Below are positions 1 through 6,980 of a stretch of DNA of 19,696 bases, piece after piece. The translations under genes were made by a program, and so were the position numbers. This DNA is from Euryarchaeota archaeon UBA495. GTDB lineage: Archaea; Thermoplasmatota; Poseidoniia; Poseidoniales; Poseidoniaceae. How positions within the stretch are numbered: the first letter of the stretch is position 1; every line of letters starts with the position of its first letter. A model generated the notes under the pieces. The model saw nothing but the letters and a program-made list of their open reading frames with translations, made no database searches and was not told the DNA's origin. Location of the stretch: the NCBI GenBank assembly GCA_002496845.1, contig DALQ01000029.1, forward strand, positions 1-19,696, written 5' to 3'.

Positions 1-1
1 C

Positions 2-2452
2 CTTTCGGGAACTGGATGGTCCATTTCCGCGAACCAAGGCAAGAGTGACCTCTACGTCATGAAGCGCTCAGCAAGCGGCTCCGGCGATTGGGCCATCTCG
101 GGCGGTTCGAGTGAAAACGACACCGTCAGCGGATTGGGCATCACCAGCACGGACGACGTCGTGGTTTCGTCTACCATGAGTGCCAGCGGGACCTTTGGTT
201 CCAAGGTGACCCTTCTCTCGGGCGGCAGCGATGCCGTCTTGCTTGGCATCACCAGTTCAGGGTCGTGGGATTGGGCTCAGCGGATTGCAAGCACCCAAAA
301 CGACTACGCGTTTGATTTGGTGGTGAACAGCACCGACGAGGGCATCATGGTTGGCGGTTTTGGAGGCAGCATCTCACAAGGCACGTTTTCCATCTCTCCA
401 AGCGGCGGCATCGACGGCATGTCGTTCGGGTTTGATCCTGCGGCGTTGGTCGATTCCGATGCTGATGGTGTCCCTGACATCAGGGACAACTGCCCGACGG
501 TCAGCAACCCTGGTCAAGGCAACACGGACTTCGACGCCGAAGGCGATGCCTGCGATTCGGACGACGACAACGACGGTCTGACCGACAGTTACCCAGACCT
601 CTGCCCTCGGAACAGCCAATACAACTGGACGTCCATGCAAGACTGGGAAGACCCAGCCAATTCTTCGGATTGGGACAACGACGGCTGCCGCGATTCGCTT
701 GAGGACGACGACGACGACAACGACGGCATCTCGGACGAGAACGATGCTTGCCAACACACCGGGTACAGCCCCCCACGCCCCACGTGGGTGTCAAACGCCA
801 CCAACGACCTCGACGGTGACGGCTGCCGTGACTTCGACGAGGACTTCGACGACGACGGCGATGGATTCGAGGACGGTGCAGATTCCTGCCCTTCGGTGGC
901 AGGTTCGTCCACGCTCGGCGGCTTCACCGGCTGCCCTGACGGCGACATGGACGGATGGGCCGATGCTCAGGACGATTGTCCCACGCAGGCTGGGAATTCA
1001 ACGGCCAACAACACGAACGCATGTCCTGACCAGGACGGCGATGGTTGGGCCGACATACACGACGACTTCGTGTTCGAACCCACGCAATGGCGGGACACGG
1101 ACGGGGACGGTTTCGGCGACAACACCGATGGCGTCACGCCCGATGCATGCCCAGATTTCGCCGGTGGCTCAACCGTAGACCGCTACGGGTGCAACGACCC
1201 TGACGCTGACGGTCGCTCTTCGCCCGATGCGGACTGGACTTTGGAGGACGGTGCGGACGCCTTCCCCACGGATCCGGCCCAATGGTCGGACTTCGACGGG
1301 GACGGGCTTGGTGACAACTACAACGATCCGAATTGGGACGACCGCAGTCCAAACTGGCCCGGTGAATACCTTGAGATCGTGGGCGATTACGACCGATGTC
1401 CCGCAGTGGCAGGAAATTCCACGAAGTTGGGCGTGCTCGGATGCCTCGACAACGACGGGGACGGGTACGACAACAACAACGACGCATTCTACCGCGAAGC
1501 CTCGCAATGGACCGACGAGGACGGCGACGGCTACGGCGACAACCCGACCGGGTTTGAGGCCGATGCATGCCCAGAAACGGCCGGTAATTCTACGCTTGAC
1601 CGCTTTGGGTGCGACGATTACGACGGCGATGGTTGGTCCGATCCCTTCGACGGCATCGGCACCGACGCCGCCCCTGAGGACCCCAGCCAATGGAGCGATG
1701 CTGACGGCGACTTCTGGTACGACAACCCCAACGGGAATTTTGCCGATGAGTGCCCCAATGCACCCGTGGCCAGCGGTGCCATGACTCGCCTGATGACCAT
1801 CGACCGCAACGGCTGCCCGGACACCGATTTCGACGGGTACTCCGACCCTGACGCCGGCTACAACGCCTCCATGGGAGCCGACGCCTGTCCAGAGGACGGG
1901 TACGACACCACCATCACGTCGACCATCGATCGCTTTGGTTGCCTTGACTCGGACGGCGACGGTTACTCTGACCCCGACGAAGGCTGGACCGTGGCGATGG
2001 GCGCTGACGCCTTCCCCAACGACCCGATGAAGTGGCTTCCAGAGGTGGCCGAAGAATCGGGCGGTACGTCGGGCGGCATCGGGACCGTCGTCATGATTGG
2101 CGGCATTGTGCTGCTGATTGGGGCCGTCGCTGCAGCCCTTGTGGTGATGCGTGGTCGCGCTGGTTCAGAGGACGAGAAAGCATGGGTGGCCCCACCCGGC
2201 GGCTTGCCCCCAATGCAAGGGCTGGAGCCCGCCGTGGCCTTGCCACCCGGTTTGGCCATGCCTCCGGCCAGCAACGTGGCGATGCCACCTGGCCTGGTGA
2301 TGCCAACGCCAACGCCAACGCCGGCACCTGCTCCCGCTCCCGTCGTGGACCCCGCGGCGCAGAGCTACTACGACGGTCTTCTGGCTCAAGGGTACGACCC
2401 GGCGTCGGCGCTGATGTACACCCAACAGTACTACCCAGCCTTCCAAGCTTGA
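2..2452 (+). CDS. Surface protein with thrombospondin type 3 repeats, C-terminal TM helix and Pro-rich tail (5' partial)
   Basis: The frame is open to the left edge, so the N-terminus is missing; 816 residues are visible. The first ~150 residues are Gly/Ser-rich with repeated 'SGSGDWA/SGSWDWAQ' units resembling SBBP-type beta-propeller repeats. From about nt 450 to 2000 there are roughly sixteen Asp-rich units of the form DxDxDGxxD, many followed by DxCP, which is the Ca-binding thrombospondin type 3 pattern; Cys pairs recur between units. A single hydrophobic helix lies at nt 2074-2148, followed by Arg and a tail of repeated PPGL/PTPAPAP and a Tyr-rich end (SYYDGLLAQGYDPASALMY). The likely topology is a large extracellular Ca-stabilised stalk, one membrane anchor and a short cytoplasmic tail. 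The ligand is unknown. Such proteins occur in marine Group II archaea, which is recall, not a search. The next gene begins 49 nt downstream. Confidence 0.9.
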   Translation, partial: LSGTGWSISANQGKSDLYVMKRSASGSGDWAISGGSSENDTVSGLGITSTDDVVVSSTMSASGTFGSKVTLLSGGSDAVLLGITSSGSWDWAQRIASTQNDYAFDLVVNSTDEGIMVGGFGGSISQGTFSISPSGGIDGMSFGFDPAALVDSDADGVPDIRDNCPTVSNPGQGNTDFDAEGDACDSDDDNDGLTDSYPDLCPRNSQYNWTSMQDWEDPANSSDWDNDGCRDSLEDDDDDNDGISDENDACQHTGYSPPRPTWVSNATNDLDGDGCRDFDEDFDDDGDGFEDGADSCPSVAGSSTLGGFTGCPDGDMDGWADAQDDCPTQAGNSTANNTNACPDQDGDGWADIHDDFVFEPTQWRDTDGDGFGDNTDGVTPDACPDFAGGSTVDRYGCNDPDADGRSSPDADWTLEDGADAFPTDPAQWSDFDGDGLGDNYNDPNWDDRSPNWPGEYLEIVGDYDRCPAVAGNSTKLGVLGCLDNDGDGYDNNNDAFYREASQWTDEDGDGYGDNPTGFEADACPETAGNSTLDRFGCDDYDGDGWSDPFDGIGTDAAPEDPSQWSDADGDFWYDNPNGNFADECPNAPVASGAMTRLMTIDRNGCPDTDFDGYSDPDAGYNASMGADACPEDGYDTTITSTIDRFGCLDSDGDGYSDPDEGWTVAMGADAFPNDPMKWLPEVAEESGGTSGGIGTVVMIGGIVLLIGAVAAALVVMRGRAGSEDEKAWVAPPGGLPPMQGLEPAVALPPGLAMPPASNVAMPPGLVMPTPTPTPAPAPAPVVDPAAQSYYDGLLAQGYDPASALMYTQQYYPAFQA
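2303..2320 (+). repeat. Three tandem CCAACG hexamers in the Pro-rich tail
   Basis: Three perfect copies of CCAACG encode part of a Pro-Thr run and are followed by Pro-Ala codons. The run is short and in frame, so copy-number change would lengthen the cytoplasmic linker without a frameshift. Confidence 0.6.
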
Positions 2453-2469
2453 GCCGTGGGCACAAGGGA

Positions 2470-2483
2470 AGCCTCTTGAGGCT
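2470..2483 (+). other. Short palindrome between the surface-protein gene and ahcY
   Basis: AGCCTCTTGAGGCT forms a five to six base pair stem closed on a CTTG-type loop, in the 49-nt spacer just after the upstream stop codon. No T-tract follows, so a terminator call is weak; it could be an RNA structure ahead of the ahcY start. Confidence 0.3.
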
Positions 2484-2501
2484 CGGCTGGACCCGCGGGT
2501 C

Positions 2502-3923
2502 ATGCAGTCCAGCGCAGTCTCCCCTCCGTTTCTCGTCGCCGACGAAAGCCAATCCGAGTTTGGTCGTCTGGAAATTGGCATCGCCGAACACGAAATGCCC
2601 GGATTGATGGCCATCCGCAACCGCTACGCGCCTCAGCGTCCGCTCGAAGGCGTCCGCATCACGGGTTCCTTGCACATGACCATTCAGACGGCGGTCCTGA
2701 TCGAGACCCTCGTTGAATTGGGAGCAGACGTCCGCTGGGCCAGTTGCAACATTTTCTCCACCCAAGACCATGCCGCAGCGGCCATCGCTGCCAGCGGCGT
2801 CCCTGTCTTTGCCTGGAAGGGCATGAACTTGGAAGAGTACTGGGACTGCACCTACCATGCGCTGTCCCATGCCGATGGGACCGGGCCACAACTCATCGTT
2901 GACGACGGCGGTGACGCCACGCTGCTCATCCACAAGGGGTACGAACTCGAACACGGCGACCGCTGGATCGACACGCCCTCGGACAGCACCGAAGAAGCGG
3001 TGATCAAGGACCTGCTCCGCCGGGTCCATGCCGAGGACGACACCCGCTGGACCCGCATGGTCGCGGAGTTGGTCGGCGTGTCCGAAGAGACCACGACCGG
3101 TGTTCACCGCCTCATCCAGCGCTTCGAGGAAGGCAAGTTGCTCTTCCCTGCCATCAACGTCAACGACTCTGTGACCAAATCGAAGTTCGACAACCTGTAC
3201 GGTTGCCGTGAGTCCCTTGTGGACGGCATCAAGCGCGCCACCGACGTCATGATCTCCGGAAAGTTGGCCGTCGTGTGTGGCTACGGTGACGTGGGCAAGG
3301 GATCTGCGGCCGCACTCCGCGCTCAGGGTGCCCGGGTCATCGTCACTGAAGTCGACCCGATTTGCGCCCTGCAAGCGGCCATGGAAGGCTACACCGTCAC
3401 CACGGTGGAAGACGCCCTTGCGACCGCAGACATCTTCGTGACCGCGACCGGAAACAAGGACATCATCACGCTTGATCACATGCGCCGCATGAAGGACCAA
3501 GCCATTGTGTGCAACATCGGCCACTTCGACAACGAAATCCAAGTCGAAGCGCTTCAGTCTGCGTCCGACATCGGCCACCAGAACATCAAGCCGCAAGTTG
3601 ACCGCTACGACTTCCCTGAGGGACACAGCATGTACCTCCTTGCCGAAGGCCGCTTGGTCAACCTTGGCTGCGCCACGGGACACCCCAGTTTCGTGATGTC
3701 CAACAGCTTCGCAAACCAGGTCCTCGCACAGATGGACCTCTGGGCGAACCGGGACCAAGCCGAGATCAAGGTCAGCATCCTGCCAAAGCACCTCGACGAG
3801 GAGGTGGCTTTGCTCCACCTCGAGCGCATTGGTGCGAAGTTGACCCCCTTGTCGAAGGACCAAGCGGACTACATCGGGGTCGAGGTCCAAGGACCCTACA
3901 AGCCTGAGGCCTACCGCTACTGA
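2502..3923 (+). CDS. ahcY: Adenosylhomocysteinase (S-adenosyl-L-homocysteine hydrolase)
   Basis: Cytosolic NAD-dependent enzyme that splits S-adenosylhomocysteine into adenosine and homocysteine, removing the product inhibitor of SAM-dependent methyltransferases. The 473-residue protein has the family signatures NIFSTQDHAAAAIA, VDDGGDATLLIH, SEETTTGVHRL, NDSVTKSKFDNLYGCR, the NAD-binding GYGDVGKGSAAA at residue 260, NIGHFDNEI and the C-terminal KPEAYRY. The ATG at 2502 is preferred because the conserved helix before EMPGLM needs the upstream residues. Residues ~147-186, between DDGGDATLLIH and VGVSEETTTG, hold a ~40-residue insertion typical of bacterial and plant enzymes and usually absent from the shorter archaeal ones. 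No strong Shine-Dalgarno site is visible; the gene could be read through from the upstream gene. It converges with purP. Confidence 0.97.
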   Translation: MQSSAVSPPFLVADESQSEFGRLEIGIAEHEMPGLMAIRNRYAPQRPLEGVRITGSLHMTIQTAVLIETLVELGADVRWASCNIFSTQDHAAAAIAASGVPVFAWKGMNLEEYWDCTYHALSHADGTGPQLIVDDGGDATLLIHKGYELEHGDRWIDTPSDSTEEAVIKDLLRRVHAEDDTRWTRMVAELVGVSEETTTGVHRLIQRFEEGKLLFPAINVNDSVTKSKFDNLYGCRESLVDGIKRATDVMISGKLAVVCGYGDVGKGSAAALRAQGARVIVTEVDPICALQAAMEGYTVTTVEDALATADIFVTATGNKDIITLDHMRRMKDQAIVCNIGHFDNEIQVEALQSASDIGHQNIKPQVDRYDFPEGHSMYLLAEGRLVNLGCATGHPSFVMSNSFANQVLAQMDLWANRDQAEIKVSILPKHLDEEVALLHLERIGAKLTPLSKDQADYIGVEVQGPYKPEAYRY

Positions 3924-3945
3924 GCCACAGGACGTTGGATTGCTG

Positions 3946-3967
3946 GCGGTGGCCGAAAGGCCATTGC
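3946..3967 (+). terminator. GNRA-capped hairpin in the ahcY/purP convergent spacer
   Basis: GCGGTGGCC and GGCCATTGC pair over nine positions, including two G-U wobbles, around a GAAA tetraloop. It lies 23 nt after the ahcY stop and 20 nt before the end of purP on the opposite strand. The wobbles become A-C mismatches on the minus strand, so the structure is best formed in the ahcY transcript. It has no strong U-tract, so it may be a 3'-end stabiliser rather than a terminator. Confidence 0.4.
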
Positions 3968-3986
3968 GCAGCGAAGTCGATCAGGC

Positions 3987-5144
3987 TCAGGTGAGCACTT
4001 CGAGCAGGCGATCTTGCTCGGCTGCGCGACGCAATTCCATCGCGATACGGCGGCCACTGCTCATCGGCTTGCGCCACAAGGCGTTGCCGTAGGGGTGACC
4101 CACGTTGACGTGGACGTTGGTGCCACCGCCGAGGCGCGGTGCCACGTCGTAGATGGCGTAATTCATGTCCTTGTCAATGCAGGTCTGGAGACAGAACGGC
4201 CCGATGACGCCGGGATCGTAGTGCTCCTGAGCGGCGTCGATGAACTTCTCACCGAGTTCAAAGGCGGTTTCCAGCAAGGATTCGCGAATGGTCGCAGTGT
4301 TGTGCCCCACGACGGTCATTTCGGGGATTTGCTGGTGGGCGGGCATCGTCATTTGCTGAGGAGCAGGCAAGCGAACGTGGCCGTCGAGGGAGGACTCGAA
4401 ACGCCAGTCCACGCCGAGAAGTTCGAGGGACTCGTCGCGGTCTGCCAGAGGGCTGTGGAAGAAGTTGAGGTTGAACACGGGTCCAATCACGTAGCGCTCA
4501 ATGCGGGCTCCGTCGAGGCTTTCTTGGTCGATGATGCCCTCCTTTAGCAAGGTCTGCGACTTCTGGACGTATTCCTCGTAGGAAGCACAGGTGAAGAAGC
4601 CCCGCTCAAGTTTCTTCTGAGCGTGGTGCAACTTCACGATGACCAAGCAATCGATGTCCTGTGGGTCATCGATCTTCTCAGGATACGGCAAGCCGGCCTT
4701 GTCGAGGATCCAGTAGTAGTCCTGGTCCTCGGTGCGCTCTTCCATGCGAAGCATGTTCCGAGAGCCAAACATCGGCACGTGGAAGTCGTTTTCGATGGCG
4801 TCGATGTCACAGTAGGACGTGAAGGAGCGGTTCGGGATGTACACCACGTTGCGGTCGCGCATGCGTTGCTGCATACCGGGGTCGAGGACGCCGTCGAACC
4901 TCGGCATCACGATGGCTTTGTCCACCATGCCCCGGCGCACGCGTCCGGAGGAACTGCGCTGGGATTGGAAGTACTTCGCGTACGTCTTCTCTCGGCCTTC
5001 TTTGCAGTAGGCCACGGTGGGGAAGCCTTCCTCGATGGCGCCGTCGCAAATGTCGAGGGCTGAATGCGAGGCCGTCATGCCCACGCGGAGCTTCATCCGG
5101 TCGTAATTCTCGACGATGCCAGCGATGTCGTCACGGGTAATCAT
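3987..5144 (-). CDS. purP: Formate-dependent FAICAR synthetase PurP (archaeal purine biosynthesis)
   Basis: ATP-grasp family ligase that makes FAICAR (the formylated AICAR intermediate) from AICAR, formate and ATP. It replaces the folate-dependent PurH formyltransferase step in archaea. The 385-residue product is close to the usual ~360. The N-terminus (residues ~17-60) carries the family's SHSALDICDGA and FPTVAYCKEGRE. The C-terminal core contains YDVAPRLGGGTN (residues ~332-343), followed by NVGHPYGNALW and a conserved helix; the nearby acidic and Asn residues are expected to bind Mg-ATP. The ATG at 5144 has GGAGG about 8 nt upstream on the minus strand. It is the last gene of a minus-strand run, 36 nt behind a coiled-coil gene, and converges with ahcY. 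The linkage to the coiled-coil genes may be positional only. Confidence 0.96.
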   Translation of the reverse strand: MITRDDIAGIVENYDRMKLRVGMTASHSALDICDGAIEEGFPTVAYCKEGREKTYAKYFQSQRSSSGRVRRGMVDKAIVMPRFDGVLDPGMQQRMRDRNVVYIPNRSFTSYCDIDAIENDFHVPMFGSRNMLRMEERTEDQDYYWILDKAGLPYPEKIDDPQDIDCLVIVKLHHAQKKLERGFFTCASYEEYVQKSQTLLKEGIIDQESLDGARIERYVIGPVFNLNFFHSPLADRDESLELLGVDWRFESSLDGHVRLPAPQQMTMPAHQQIPEMTVVGHNTATIRESLLETAFELGEKFIDAAQEHYDPGVIGPFCLQTCIDKDMNYAIYDVAPRLGGGTNVHVNVGHPYGNALWRKPMSSGRRIAMELRRAAEQDRLLEVLT

Positions 5145-5165
5145 GCCAAGGCCTCCAACAGACCT

Positions 5166-5177
5166 CCCCGGGGGGGG
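5166..5177. other. C4G8 palindromic tract in the purP leader
   Basis: Four C are followed by eight G in the 36-nt spacer between the coiled-coil gene and purP. The core CCCCGGGG is self-complementary and sits just upstream of the purP ribosome binding site. It may form a small hairpin or slip during replication or sequencing. Confidence 0.45.
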
Positions 5178-5180
5178 TTC

Positions 5181-6071
5181 TCAATCATACCGCTGCAGTT
5201 GCATCAGTTCGTCGGTCGAGAGTGTCTCGCCGGACATCAGTTTGCCCATGAGATCCGAGACCTCCATGCGTGGGGTCGGACGGTGGCTCTCACCGCTGTC
5301 AGCACTGCGCATGGCGCGGAGCATGTCCTGAATGGAATGGAGGCAACGGAGGGAGACGATGTAGTGGTGGTGGGCGCTGTCGGCCTCGCGCTTGATCGAA
5401 CGGAGTTCGCGGTGCGCTCGTTCCTGCTTGGCGCGGGTGTCGTCGACTTGAGCGTGCCACTTGAGCATCAGGTCGTGCGCAGATTGGGCTGCAGCCGCCG
5501 CTTCTTCGACTTCTTGGTGGGCCGCTTCTTGCTCTTCTTGGGCCTGCTTCAAGTCTGCACTTACGGCCCCAAGTTCGGTGTCGCTGGCTTCGGCCGCCTT
5601 CATGTCACGAATCTGCTTCTGGATGCTCTTCATGCGCTCCATGACCTTCTTTTCGTTCTTCCCGGTGTGACGGCCTTGCTCGAATTCTCGTTCAAGACGG
5701 TCCAGGTCGCGGCGAAGGCTGTGGAGGGTCACAGGACGCTCTCGTCGTCCACGTCGGCCGAAGGGCTGTTCCTCAGGTTGTGGCTGTGGTCCACGGGATT
5801 CTTCAATCTTGGAACGGGCGGAGCGCACGCGGTCCGTGGCTTCCTTACGGACTTCCTTCTTGTTGCGAACGATTTCGTTGAGTTGCTCGCGCACTTCGCG
5901 CTGCTGCTTGACCTCGGTGATGAGTTCCCGAACCTCGCCGCTGAGCTCGTCACGGGCCGTTCGTGCGGTCCGTGCTTTCTCGTTGTGACCGTCACGGGCT
6001 TCACGGTAGGTGGTGGCTTTGGTGTCCACCATCGTTCGTCGTTCTTCAAGCAGGGACTTGAGGTCGCTCAT
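5181..6071 (-). CDS. Coiled-coil protein A (COG1340/Bfr1-like architecture)
   Basis: A 296-residue protein, almost entirely charged heptad coiled coil, with no signal peptide or membrane helix. The first coil spans residues ~5-90. An Arg/Pro-rich linker follows (91-112). A conserved hairpin-like segment (117-160) reads LRRDLDRLEREFEQG then NEKKVMERMKSIQKQI. A second coil covers 165-255. A short C-terminal motif, VSDLMGKLMSGETLSTDELMQL, spans 271-292 (given in pieces: VSDLMGKL, SGETLSTDEL). This order resembles archaeal COG1340 coiled-coil proteins and, from recall, yeast Bfr1. I chose ATG 6071 rather than the longer frame start at 6185 because GGTGACC lies just upstream and the extra residues look non-coding. 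It resembles two other coiled-coil genes in the window and the tail of the nucleotidyltransferase. Its function is unknown; a scaffold or RNP role is inference. Confidence 0.88.
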   Translation of the reverse strand: MSDLKSLLEERRTMVDTKATTYREARDGHNEKARTARTARDELSGEVRELITEVKQQREVREQLNEIVRNKKEVRKEATDRVRSARSKIEESRGPQPQPEEQPFGRRGRRERPVTLHSLRRDLDRLEREFEQGRHTGKNEKKVMERMKSIQKQIRDMKAAEASDTELGAVSADLKQAQEEQEAAHQEVEEAAAAAQSAHDLMLKWHAQVDDTRAKQERAHRELRSIKREADSAHHHYIVSLRCLHSIQDMLRAMRSADSGESHRPTPRMEVSDLMGKLMSGETLSTDELMQLQRYD

Positions 6072-6120
6072 TGCGGTCACCGTCAGGCCATGGACCCGAC
6101 GTGGGAGCCACCTGCACGTC

Positions 6121-6129
6121 GCATTTAAC
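6121..6129 (-). promoter_or_regulatory. Possible internal TATA box upstream of coiled-coil gene A
   Basis: GTTAAATGC on the minus strand is centred about 54 nt before the ATG at 6071. It overlaps the intergenic side of the Roadblock-like stop codon. A start ~25 nt downstream would give a leader of about 29 nt containing GGTGACC. Confidence 0.35.
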
Positions 6130-6132
6130 CCT

Positions 6133-6441
6133 TCAGCGTGACAGAAGGCTGCAGCATCGCTGCACTTCGGCCAAAATACTCCCAAGATTTGGGGATGGTT
6201 CGGTCAGCACGAGCAAGAGCTCGCCACCTTCGAAACGCTCGGCCAGCAACCAACCGTGCTCTGCTTCGAGGGTCAGCCGTTCCTCGGGTTCCAACATCCC
6301 AAGGGCTTCCGTGCCCGCTTTTCGTGCTTCATTCGCCCGTGGTCCAGCCGAGGCGCGCGCCAATCCGTTGGCTTCCACAAAGGCGGCTCCCGTGATCTCA
6401 CTTCGGGCTGCGCACAACCCCTCGAGCACGGACTGAGGCAT
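6133..6441 (-). CDS. Small Roadblock/LC7-like domain protein
   Basis: A 102-residue soluble protein. The pattern fits a single Roadblock/LC7 (MglB-like) fold: an N-terminal helix, the strand pair TGAAFVEANGLARAS (residues 17-31), a middle helix EARKAGTEALGML, then strands RLTLEAEHGWLLAERF and GELLLVLTEPSPNLGSIL, and a last helix AEVQRC. The 'L.VLTE...NLGSIL' end is typical of that fold. Roadblock proteins usually dimerise and regulate or scaffold small GTPases or other complexes; no GTPase is present in this window. It sits 25 nt after the GNAT gene on the same strand, so cotranscription is likely. The family call is from pattern only and could be wrong; the coding call is firmer, from compact spacing and conserved frame. 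Confidence 0.7.
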   Translation of the reverse strand: MPQSVLEGLCAARSEITGAAFVEANGLARASAGPRANEARKAGTEALGMLEPEERLTLEAEHGWLLAERFEGGELLLVLTEPSPNLGSILAEVQRCCSLLSR

Positions 6442-6466
6442 GCCTTGCCTTCCTTCTGCGGGTGCA

Positions 6467-6976
6467 TCAGTCTTCCCACGGCGGGGCAGGTGGCATGGGC
6501 CCGCGCATCAGGAGGCCGACGCCGTCGGTGTAGTAGTCGTGCAATTCCCCTTCCGCACGCAATCCACGGCGTTCGTAGAACCGTATCGCTCGTGCGTTGT
6601 CTCGACGCACTTCCAGCCGGACACCCGTCAATCCTTCGTCACGCCCGGCCTGCACGGCCAGATTCCATCCCTTGCTTCCCAAGCCTTGGCCTTGGAGGGA
6701 GCTTTGCAAAGCAAACGCGACCACCCGCTGTTCGACGTCCTTGAACGGGGTGGTCCAAAGCAAGCCTCTGAGGCGATCCGGTCCAAGTCCGGAGAGCATT
6801 TCTCCCTCCTCGTGTTCGAGCAGCATCAGGTTCCCGTTCCACGTTGGGACGGGTAGACTTGCGAGGCTCCTCGGGGTGTAGGTTTCACCGGTTTGGGACA
6901 GGAAGAGCTGGCACGCAGCCTGGGCCCATGCTTCACTCCATTCGGCCGGGCTTCGTCCAGTGCACCACGTGAACAT
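6467..6976 (-). CDS. GNAT-family N-acetyltransferase (RimI/Ard1-like)
   Basis: A 169-residue protein with the GNAT acetyl-CoA site QGQGLGS at residues 95-101. It continues with the helix KGWNLAVQAGRDEG and the strand GVRLEVRRDN, then ARAIRFYERRGL (129-139), and ends with the beta strand around YYTDGVGLLM. The N(x)xAxxFYExxGF and YYxDG elements are those of RimI/Ard1 N-alpha-acetyltransferases, so a protein N-terminus or a ribosome-associated substrate is a fair guess, though GNAT enzymes also acetylate small molecules. The N-terminal ~45 residues do not resemble the core. The ATG at 6976 lies 4 nt after the nucleotidyltransferase stop codon, with GGGAG in the end of that gene as its ribosome site, so the two are probably translated from one transcript. 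Confidence 0.88.
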   Translation of the reverse strand: MFTWCTGRSPAEWSEAWAQAACQLFLSQTGETYTPRSLASLPVPTWNGNLMLLEHEEGEMLSGLGPDRLRGLLWTTPFKDVEQRVVAFALQSSLQGQGLGSKGWNLAVQAGRDEGLTGVRLEVRRDNARAIRFYERRGLRAEGELHDYYTDGVGLLMRGPMPPAPPWED

Positions 6977-6980
6977 CGGT

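Noticed and set aside
450..2010. DNA-level tandem repeat or CRISPR-like array in the Asp-rich region
   Set aside because: The periodicity is at protein level (DxDxDGxxD); the nucleotide units vary in length and sequence and lie in one open frame.
2091..3890. 599-codon open frame on the minus strand opposite ahcY
   Set aside because: ahcY on the plus strand is unmistakable; long antisense frames are expected in GC-rich genes, and this translation has no domain signature.
3987..5144. Plus-strand frames 4014-4547 and 4623-5063
   Set aside because: They are antisense to purP, which has full family motifs.
6072..6185. Upstream extension of coiled-coil gene A to 6185
   Set aside because: The extra residues are Cys/Trp-rich and unlike the coil, run into the Roadblock-like gene, and the ATG at 6071 has a good ribosome site.
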